Made by a program: the position numbers and the translations under genes. Under the pieces are notes generated by a model. The model saw only the letters and a list, made by a program, of their open reading frames with translations. It made no database searches and was not told the DNA's origin. Of a stretch of DNA of 47,104 bases, positions 18,865-28,000 are shown one piece after another. The stretch is from Chromera velia (lineage: Eukaryota > Sar > Chromeraceae): NCBI GenBank assembly GCA_018398765.1, contig JAHBMJ010005808.1:16526-63629 (forward strand), in the 5' to 3' direction. Position 1 is the first letter of the stretch. The number at the start of each line of letters is the position of its first letter.

Positions 18865-19391
18865 TTTAATTCTTCATGCAGGAAGAATTAAAAGATCTTT
18901 TGATGTGATGTATACCCCTATGAAAGGTAGTCTATATAGAAGTACTGACAAACAGGCTTCTACTTAGCTCCAGCCTCTGCAATTGTAGAAATAAATAATT
19001 TCGTTTTATTTAAATGTTCTGTATTTAGCGCAAACACGCAAGCGGGCCCGCCCATGCCCCTTAGCACTGCGTATAGATATAGAACCCGGCCGCACACCGC
19101 GCGTCGTGCCAAAAAAAAGTGGCTTCCGAAAAAAGGTGGCTACCGTCTACGCTCAACAATGATTATTGTTTCTGGAAAGAAGCTCGAACTGCCTCTATTT
19201 CTTGCTAGTCTAGCATCAACAAGCAGAAGAGCATTAAAGTGATTTCAGCCAAAGACTTCAGTCTGGAGCTTAGGACTCTGTATAGCGTAATCCCTAACGA
19301 GGCTTGATAAGCCCGAAACCGGTTGGACCTGAGCGCTTTCAGATTTTCTGTTCACGACAAGGAGGAGGTGTTCTTCAAATCAATTATCAGT
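18865..19391 (+). repeat. Right direct terminal repeat (pLTR) of the Penelope-like element
   Basis: Direct copy of 11914-12442. It follows the RT stop after a 115-bp tail that is also present in inverted form at the left end. It ends ATCAATTATCAGT and then abuts the (TG)n tract that begins segment X copy B. Confidence 0.9.
19284..19338 (+). ncRNA. Degenerate hammerhead-ribozyme motif, right repeat
   Basis: Counterpart of 12335-12388. The core is CTAACGA (consensus CUGANGA with one G-to-A change). Stem II is GGCTT-GAT-AAGCC, followed by CGAAAC, CCGGT and then TGGAC. Stem I pairs TCC with GGA and AGCG with CGCT. The stem II and GAAA elements are intact; the G-to-A in the core should abolish cleavage. 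Confidence 0.6.
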
Positions 19392-19433
<42 letters not shown>

Positions 19434-19529
19434 TATGTGTATGTATTATGCGTGGGCGTACATGTACATGTCTCGGTTCTGTTTTCTTTTGTTGTATAAT
19501 ACATTTTGGGGGGAGGATCTTTCTTTCTT

Positions 19530-19570
<41 letters not shown>

Positions 19571-19661
19571 GTCTCTGTTTGAGAAGGGAAGGGTGCATCT
19601 CTCAGTGCCAATCTTCCTCTGTCCATTCAAAAGTCATGAAACATGAACACACACACACACA

Positions 19662-19712
<51 letters not shown>

Positions 19713-22249
19713 GAGGCGAGGGGGGAGACAGACAACCATGGACAGACACGCGCAAGCCAAAAGTGCAAAAAACACTCTCTCGCTTCATCCCACACCAAGC
19801 GAGCTCCCCTAAGTGTATCTTCATCTACGTGCGTACCTTGCTGCGTGCGTGCATACGGCTCGATTGAATCTTCTTGGCACTAGAAGAGGAGAAATGAAGA
19901 GAGAAAACAGCAGTACTTTCTCGTAATTAAGTGCATGAAAGATGTTGTTCATGGGCAGGGGAAGAAGAGGAGAAGGATGGACACATAGAGAGATGAACCA
20001 AAAGAAGATCCGCTCTATCCCCCCTAGCTCTCGATTTGTTGGTGCCCTGAGACGGACTTGGAAGTCGATTCAAAACTTTGGAGATATCAAAAGGGGTGCA
20101 CTCCAAATCATTTTTATTGTGATGTGATGTGATGATTGAGATTCCTCATTCCTGTAACATTGCATCGAATGAGCTAGACATACAAACTCTTACAGAGTGT
20201 GTACATACATGCAGACTTTTAATTACTTTTAATATGTTTCAATTGGTTAATTCACTAATGTCCTTTGTCGTGGTATGCATTCGTCACGGTGCCTCTGTTT
20301 GTGTCTGGTTTCTTGCCGTCTAAGTTGTCTAACGTTCTCGGCCGAGCTTCATAGATTTTTGTTTTTGTTTTTTTACTTGAAACGTTGATTGTGCTGAAGC
20401 CTGTGGTTCACATGCGCAAGCGATAGCCTATAGGCTACTATAGGTTATGCAAGTATAATGAATATAAAAGAACATATATTTATGATTTACTGCAGTTAAT
20501 TAAAATATATGAATTCATAACTTTGAAGTTTAAATCTAACATGTCAAATTACTGTTTATATTAAGAATTGATTGATTAATTCATTGATTTAAAACATTTG
20601 AATTGATTGATTCCGCCTTAGATGCAATAACCCTACCACCTATCGCACCTAACCACCAGATACTGATTCGCACGGAGGGCGTCAGATACTTGGGAGACGG
20701 CGTGCGTCGATCTCGTGGAAGGAATTAAGCCGTTCGCTACGCGGAGACGCATCTGACGCACGCGCATGAGCGAAAAAAATCGGCTATTGCGATGAAATCC
20801 GATTAATGGTATAGCTGAGTGAATTGCACATGCAAATCTTCATGATTCGATCCTCTTCACAATGACGAGGTCTGTACGACTCTGTAGTTCGTTACACCCA
20901 TTGGTCACATACATGCATTGTACCTACAAGTCTCGTGAAAGAATTGGCGAATCCTTCTGATCAACTATCCTGTCCATCAACTCTTCTGGCATACCGTCTC
21001 TGTCGCCTTCTCCATCCACCTCTCTCTTTCTTCTCGGCCCCAAGACGCAGCATGTGACGACTTGCGTGCTTGGGTTCGCCTGCTCGCGTACTGTGCTGAC
21101 TCTTCGACTTGTGAACCATACACACGCTCGCTTAGTAGCACTGCCCGCCGTCAGCTCACTGCTCTTGGAGAGGTTTGCCCCCTACCCGTCTACAGCCTAC
21201 CCCGCGGTTCACGCGAAAGATGGAGGTGGCAGAGTCCCCAGAGCACACGCAATTCTTTCACAGGATCATACTACATCTGGGAGCACCTTAAATCCAGCAG
21301 GTTCTTCAGGCAGTTCCAGCAGCTCTGCAAGAGCTCTTCCTCGATCCGAAGACGAGCTTCAAGGGGGAACCTTGGAGAGGCTGCTCCTCTATTCGACTTC
21401 CGAGTTTCGCCGTTTTGTCACCTTGGCACACAACGTGCCGATGCCGATTCCCCAAGGCCCGGTTGTCAGCCGGTATACCCATCCCTCCATGCCTGCCAAG
21501 AGCCGTTACGAATGCTCCGTCACGGGTCTGGTGGTGCACAGCAACCGCGCAGTGACGGTCTTTGTAGACGAGCAGGGCGACATGAGCATGGGGAGGTTAC
21601 AAGATCCCAAGCGTAGCACTCTTCAGCTTCTGTCGAACAATGACGTGTTGGCAACACTGACGAAGCGAGAGAGAGTGGGGCAGAACCCTGCCATGTCGTT
21701 TAGTGAGTACGACATGAAGAGACGCGTCGTCGGGGGGTTGACTTACTTCTCCATCTGGCCGGTGGATGGAAAAGAAAGAGATGACCCCACAAAGACTGTG
21801 ACAGAGAAGGAGGAAGATCACTCATCTGAGCTAAGAGAAGGGAAGAAGACTGGTGCAGGTGGGAAAGAGGAAAGGAGCGAATCGGATGAAGAGAGCGAGG
21901 ACGAGAGACCAGTTAGGAGATCATTTAAGAAAAATCGGGCAGGGGGGATCGCCTTTAAGGAAGAGTGGCTCGCTGAGTGGCGCGCCTGTCAAGACGGTAC
22001 GCGTGAGGGGTTGTTTTTTCGGTATGGCGTCTCTGGGTACACCCGTGAGAGAGTTGTTGAGATGGGGGGGGAGACATCAGCCTACGTAGACGCAAGGATA
22101 ATTTTCGACGCTGAGAAGGAGGGGAGAGCATGAGGCTAGTATTTCTTACAGCTGTGCCACTGCAGAAGTAAGTAGGGGAAAAGATTAGCTTCAAAGAAAG
22201 GAAGGAGGTCATTGACAAGCAAACGTCGAACACAGTGATTGCATTTGAA
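19392..22249 (+). repeat. Segment X, copy B (uninterrupted)
   Basis: Second copy of segment X in the same orientation. It contains the empty LTR target at 20451-20455. It starts in (TG)n directly after the Penelope-like right repeat and shares sequence with copy A up to CATTTGAAG at 22249. Noncoding divergence from copy A is low, about 1-2% by eye. Confidence 0.92.
21054..22133 (+). CDS. Unidentified protein of segment X, copy B
   Basis: Counterpart of the ORF at 10514-11644, 359 codons as scored here because the upstream ATG is ATA (after GGC at about 20991). Amino-acid differences from copy A are few: His/Arg, Val/Met, Met/Thr, Glu/Gly and an in-frame four-residue insertion (IFDA) near the C-terminus. 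Silent differences outnumber them. The stop is TGA at 22131. Function is unknown. Only the part after about 21290 looks like an ordered protein. Confidence 0.6.
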   Translation: MTTCVLGFACSRTVLTLRLVNHTHARLVALPAVSSLLLERFAPYPSTAYPAVHAKDGGGRVPRAHAILSQDHTTSGSTLNPAGSSGSSSSSARALPRSEDELQGGTLERLLLYSTSEFRRFVTLAHNVPMPIPQGPVVSRYTHPSMPAKSRYECSVTGLVVHSNRAVTVFVDEQGDMSMGRLQDPKRSTLQLLSNNDVLATLTKRERVGQNPAMSFSEYDMKRRVVGGLTYFSIWPVDGKERDDPTKTVTEKEEDHSSELREGKKTGAGGKEERSESDEESEDERPVRRSFKKNRAGGIAFKEEWLAEWRACQDGTREGLFFRYGVSGYTRERVVEMGGETSAYVDARIIFDAEKEGRA

Positions 22250-22775
22250 GGGATGCGACGGATTTATCCTGTCTGTTTGTGCCAGCGACCCCTGCATGAC
22301 CACAGCGGAATGTGGGCCTGATCGAGTCATGATCGAGTCGCGTGTATATGTGCGTGCGTCAGTTTGAGAACATAGAGGTAGAAGGGAGCTTTGAAGAACC
22401 CAGAGTGATGCCGATGGAAGGAGGGGCTAAAAAAGGATAGGGGAAAACGGATATGTCCCATGCGTTCTATCCATCGTCAGACTCACGCGCTGCACATTCA
22501 TTCATGTATATGCAAGTGTGTGAAAGCATTTATGCATGTGCATCACTGTGAAAGTACATCTGGATGGGCTAGTGGTAGCTAGTGGATACTAGTGGATGGG
22601 GAACATCTGCATGTTTCGTAGTCTGATCTATTGATGACAGGCAGACGCTAGAGCAAAGTATGTACGGTCTGGGTCACTAATTGAATTTGTATATTGCAGG
22701 GACGGTCTGAACCTTCCAGACTTGTCCAGTCGGATCTAGATCGAAATCATCGAATCTAGATTCAAATAAAATTCA
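22250..22775. other. Unique spacer, no gene seen
   Basis: Sequence after the end of X copy B. It contains short TAGTGG-type direct repeats near 22566-22600 but no coding pattern. This is the natural right flank of X; whether it belongs to the gene started in X is unresolved. Confidence 0.5.
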
Positions 22776-23094
22776 CACACCCCCGACACTCCAAGCTGCT
22801 CTTAAAAACATTTTTCAAGATTGGATTTTTGAGCGGCACTTAATTTCAACTTAGGATTTTTGAGCGGCGGCACCATTTCGTGCTACCAAAATTTATCTCA
22901 CGCGCGACGTGATGCGCTGCCTTTACGGAGCACCGCGCGGCCCCGTATATATTTTAAGGCCTAGGCCGTATATGACATAGGCTGTGCTTGCGGCACAGCT
23001 TTTCAAGACATAGGCCGCGCCTGCGGCGCGGCCTTTTAAAAATAGATTTTTGAGCGGCATAAAATTTTAAGGAGCCTTGAGTGTCAGGGGGGTA
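22776..23094. mobile_element. MITE-like element, 319 bp
   Basis: The left end CACACCCCCGACACTCCAAG and the right end read in reverse (TACCCCCCTGACACTCAAGG) form an imperfect terminal inverted repeat. It extends inward to TTAAAA on both sides, about 28 bp with gaps. AAAATTCA occurs directly outside both ends (22768-22775 and 23095-23102), giving a candidate 8-bp target duplication as in hAT-type elements. The interior has three copies of GATTTTTGAGCGGC and two tandem hairpins. No ORF. Confidence 0.6.
22979..23034 (+). repeat. Two tandem hairpins, 33-bp period
   Basis: Hairpin 1 (22979-23001): AGGCTGTGC, loop TTGCG, GCACAGCTT. Hairpin 2 (23012-23034): AGGCCGCGC, loop CTGCG, GCGCGGCCT. Both are preceded by GACAT. 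Two stem pairs change from U-A to C-G with both strands altered, and one G-U becomes G-C. Confidence 0.9.
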
Positions 23095-23102
23095 AAAATT
23101 CA

Positions 23103-23633
23103 TTGCAAAGTATGTGTATTCACAAAGTGGCTTACACTAGGGCTTATATAAAATTATTACCGACCTAGTTACCAACTCCGGGACTATTAGCTATAGCAAC
23201 TGATATTGAAATCACGTAAACTCAGGTTATCATTGTGGTACTATATCTAGTATTATATCTGATAAAAGGGCCCCAGACATGTACCTACAAAAATTAACCG
23301 GATTTTACATAACGATCAAGCAGCGCGCAAGGCGCGCGAACCGACTTGCAAGAATTAATTATTAATTTTGTGTGTCCCCCTTGACCGCTTTCCGAGTTAT
23401 CAAACAAATGGATTCATCTGCAATTTGGAGAACTGAGAAAAACCGTTTCAGTGCATTGACGGCACACCTCCGAAAAATCTCCCGGGAACAAGAACTAATC
23501 AAGTCGGTCACGTTAGGTTGCTGTGAGAACTGATAAACTTTGCCCGTGCTTTTTTTGTCTCAGAGGCATTCCATTCTTCCTTCCACCCTTCTTGACCTTC
23601 TTTTTTCCGCGTCTCCTCCACAAATTCGCTGCG
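23103..23633. other. Upstream region of the large plus-strand gene
   Basis: AT-rich (23110-23360) then mixed sequence; it should include the promoter and 5' UTR of the gene starting at 23634. A short GCGCGC..GGCGCGC inverted repeat lies near 23322-23340. I see no defined promoter motif. Confidence 0.4.
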
Positions 23634-25049
23634 ATGGAGGGAAGTGCATCATCATGGGATTTTTGGCTGTTCACCTGGGGGCAGCTGAATGACTTTGTTG
23701 AGACTCAGTCCGGTGGGGGCGTGTCGGCCCTGTCTCAGGCCCTCTGTATGAGAGGCCAAGCATACTTCAACCTCGGTCATAGTATCAAAGCAGAGGCAGA
23801 CTTCCAGAGAGCCGTCTCGCTAGACAACCAGAACACACTTGCAGCCACCCGACTACAAAATTTGAAAACTCGCCTGGAGGCATACATGAAACGCATAACA
23901 AAGACGAAGGCAGAGAAGTACTACACGACCCCCTTGCCGGACGCGACCCTGGCCAAGGGCCTTGGGAGCTGTATTCCCGGGATTGGGTCTCATTCAAAGC
24001 TCCTCACCCAGTCTCTCACACATCTGGATGAATTGCCCCCCCATGAGCAGAGTCTCTTCGGACCAGGGGGCGCTGATGCGATGTTAAATCGGATGGGCAA
24101 CGTGCAGCTCGAAATGCAGCAGCGCCGCGCGGAGATCTTGCAGACTATGCCCTCGTGTGTGCTTTCTGACGTGGATTGGTCGCTGCTAGCCAGTCTGTTT
24201 TGCGACTGCGACGCCGTCTGTCCCAACTCCGTCTCTGGATTCCTTCTGGATGTCAACCAATGGGCCCGTCTGGACTGTGCTGTCCTCCCGGGGGAATCCG
24301 TGAACCTGCTTCGATTTCTCCTCTCCGGGTTTCAAGGCCCCGAGATTCGTATCCCATTTGCCGAACGCCTCCGTCTTGTCCGAAGAGTCCTTTTTGAAGG
24401 ATTGGCATTTTTGAACAGGGTGACACCGGGTGGTTTTGACTTCAAGGGGGTTGAAACCCAGATGCGAGAGCGAGCAGTGACGTTCTTGGAGAGACTCTGC
24501 CGTCTCGCGTTCTCGTCAGTCCCTCGAAGCCTGAGTGACCCCCGACCATCTGTTGTCTTCCGCATAGCCACTGATGAAGCTACCTTCGCTGCCCTTGCTG
24601 CGTCGCACATATTCTCGGAAGAGGATTTCCTTGCGTTGGACTTTCTGACGTTTATTCGTCTTTCTCTCTCGCCCGACTCGGGCATCAACGTTGTAGGCGA
24701 GTGGCAGGGGCGCCTGAGGGAGGGCATGACGCTCAAGGAACGGTTCCTTCAGGCAGCCGAAGTTGGAAAAGCGATTTTGAAGCTTCGGGTAAAAGCACCT
24801 GACCTCTTCCGTCACCCTTCTCCACCCGGACAAATATAAGTTGACATGGGGCTAGAGAGACTCCAGAGTGCTCTCTTTCCCGCTGCCCTGCCCCCTCCAT
24901 GGGTTGTCGAATTGGTGGTCTGCGAAGTGCAGAAGGCGATCACACAGAGTGCAGAAGGCGATCACACAAAGGGCCAACGGGCCATGTACTTCCTTTGTGC
25001 AGCTGTGGGGCTTCCTCGTTGAAGTGAGTCTCTCCCTCCCTCCCTCCTC

Positions 25050-25087
<38 letters not shown>

Positions 25088-28000
25088 CGTATGCTTGTAT
25101 GTGTGTGTAAGTGAGACAGAGAGAGAGCATATGTTTGTGTGTGTGTGTGTGTGTGTTGTCTACCTCTTTCTGGCTTCCGCGGTCGATCGGTCGGTCGCGT
25201 CGTCCGTGGGTCCGTCTCTGTAGCTGTCCTTGCTTTTGCTTCCTATCTGTCTGCGTGTGCGTGTACGCATTTTTGCTCTCCTCCTCGTGTCTCTGACTGC
25301 AGGTTGCAGGGACTCTCTTGACGCTCCAGTTCTCTGACGTCTCTGCAGGAACGCCGGGGGGGATGGAGAAGCTCCTCTGATTCTGTCGGAGGGCAGCCGA
25401 ACGGGAGGATGCCGGACAGATGCATCAATTCATTACGGGACTGACTTTCAAGATGCGTGAAACTCTCCGGGAAGCTCGGACGCTCCCTTTCATCAACAGT
25501 GCAAACGACCTTCTCGCAGTCCTGAAACAAGTCGAGGAAGTTCTCTTGGATGCTTCTTCCGTTCCTCTGAAGACCCTCTTGAGGTTTCGCTCCATTGACA
25601 GAGACGCGAATCTTAAGGATCTCATCAGACGGGCTCGAGACGCACAGAAAGAGCTGGGCAACGAGCTGGTTTCCGTTTTTCTTGCGTTGTCGCAGGAGCA
25701 GCTGCTCGCAATCAGACGAATTGAGGTACGGCACTGGCTCTTCCCCGCTTTAATCTCCCTTGCTTCCTAGGCGGGCTCTTACCTGCACTCTTGCCCCTTT
25801 GCTTGTCCCCCCCTCTCTTCCCAAAATGGTATGGTCACTTTCCTTTCGCTTTTCCCCCGCACATGACCTGCAGTCTGCCCAGGTCGGCCGGCCCACGTTC
25901 TTTGGTTATTTCTCTCGTCGATGACTTTCCGCATCCCACCGGTCTTGCCGTGTTGTGTGTTCCATTCTGTCCCTGCGTGGATCGCACCGACCGTCGCAGA
26001 AATCACACTTTCCCTCTTCAGCATGTTTTGTGGCTTGTTCCGTGCTAAGTCTACCCACTGCCTTCTTGTCCATTATGCCTTTTCTCATTCTCCGTCAAGT
26101 GAAGCCTCAATCCTTTCAAATCCCCGCAGGACCCCCGAGTGAAGGAGCGTTCCTGCAAGATGCTGACAGTTGGACTGTCAATGGCAGAAGCAGCAAGGGT
26201 GAATGAGTCCTGGTCGCTCCTCGAAATGATGGTACAAACACAAGGTCAGTCCAAGCTGGACATCTTCAGTCTCTCCTTGAAAACGCAGGCAACACACGCA
26301 AGTGAGTCACGCTGGGTGTGTTCAGTCGTCTTGTGAAACTTGCTTGTGGCGTGTTGTGGTATTTGTCAAAAACGTGCGTGTGTGGTCTGACTGCAGGCAG
26401 TGTGGATCTGCACTTCGCTCTCCGCTTTGCGGACTCCACAGACTGCCAGCGGACGATTGAGGCCTTTGGTGACGCGATGAAGACTTCAGCGAAGAGCCTC
26501 GAGAGTCTGCACAGACCGGGGCGAATGGGAGGATCATTTGGTGGAGGCTCATCGGAACCCCACTGGTCTCATTCATGGTTGTGGAAAAAGTTCTGTAAGG
26601 TGATGGTGCGAACTCCCACAGATCCCTCTGTCCTACTGGAGGGAGGGATCTTTCGGTGCTTGACATCGTGGGCGCGTGCTTCTTGTGCGCTGGAGTATAC
26701 CTGGGATCGCTTAGAGTCCTTGGTGATTCAAGAGGTCACTGACAACTCTCGCCTGCTCGTTTTTTTCTGCGTCTATATTTTGTTGTTTTCGCTCACGGCA
26801 TCTTTTTAACACGAGTTTTGCCCCGCTAGCTTTTCTGTACTGCCACAAATTTATTTTGACGGAACATCAGGGGATGCAAAAGATCGCAGTCTATAGACGA
26901 GCGTTTTCCATTGCTCTTTTGCTCTTATTCTGCAGCTGAGCCGAGCACTGTGCGACCCCCCCAACTCAGAGTCCACCATTCCCCTGGAGTGGACCCGCGC
27001 TGTCCTGCAGTCTGCAGAGAGAGTTGCTGAGTGGATGGCGGTGCTTGCTCGGGACGAGATGGAGTACAGTGGTTGCAGCAGGGGTGCTGAAGATAGGGTT
27101 TTCGTTGGGTCCCGTCCCTTCGAAAGGTTCGGGAATGCACAAGAAGTGCTTCGAGGGCTCTTTTCCGCCCTCTTCCGCTGTTCTGGCGTGAGCCTGCCGC
27201 CTCTGCTGAAAGAGTTGCGAGAGCTCTACTGCAGACTCCGCAGAGAATTCACATGGATCTTTCCCGAACACCGAGACACGGGAGATTTCCGCATCACCCC
27301 GAAGAACTATCATGTCTATCAGAACATGACCCTTCTTTGTTCTGCCGCTAGCATGGCTTGTGATGCCCTCAATCGCTCTCTCAGTCAACCCGTTTCTCGA
27401 ACCGACATTCCAGATCCCTCTGCCTTTGTTTCTGCGTGGGGGGGGGCATTCCTGGCTGCTCACACGGCTTTCCATTCTTCTCGGGGTGAGAAACCGACAC
27501 AGGACGAACAGGTGCTCTTCTTTGTTCACGTCTTGCCTCACATCAACCGACAGATTTGGGGAGGGGGGGCGTCTGCGTGGGACAAACTGAAAAGACTTTT
27601 CACGGAGGAGAGGGAAGCTGATGATCTCCTGGACATCTGTCGTGCTTGCCAGGTCAGAGGCCAGAGTGGAGTCCGAGAGGAATTGTTTTTTTACCGAAGA
27701 CATAAGAGAATTACACACTGCGCGCCTTCTTTCTTGAGAAAGGTCCATGCACGTGAATCCCCTATTTTGAGTATCCGGGCTTGCAGCTCAGAAATCCTGT
27801 CTAGTGCTGCATGTTTGTTTGGTGTTTGCAGGCAGCCAGGTCCGAGGAGGAGTTGGAGCCACTGTTCCGTTTTCTCAAGGAGAGAAGGGGGGGCAAAGCT
27901 GGAGATGACCGTTACACGGCGGGGGAGAGGGCAGGCGAGGGCGCTGACAGCACCCCAAGCGGAAAATCTTCGGTCACCATCTCAGACAAGGAACTAGCCT

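Larger units (their letters stand above)
11761..19391 (+). mobile_element. Penelope-like retroelement without endonuclease
   Basis: Evidence is the RT type, the direct terminal repeats (11914-12442 and 18865-19391), an inverted fragment of the 3' end at the left boundary, hammerhead-like motifs in both repeats and a retained intron. All of these are reported traits of Penelope-like elements. No GIY-YIG endonuclease follows the RT, as in the EN-minus Athena/Coprina groups. A Gag-like coding region with coiled coil and RGG box lies upstream of the RT. The left flank is the end of segment X copy A and the right flank is the start of X copy B, so no target duplication is visible. Confidence 0.75.

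Noticed and set aside
11914-19391. Ordinary LTR retrotransposon
   Set aside because: The RT motifs are not of the gypsy or copia type, no protease, RNase H or integrase is present, the repeats lack TG..CA ends, and a hammerhead-like motif is present.
19392-19440. Telomere-type repeat at the right PLE border
   Set aside because: The (TG)n belongs to segment X, since copy A has the same tract at about 3090, and it is not a recognised telomeric repeat.
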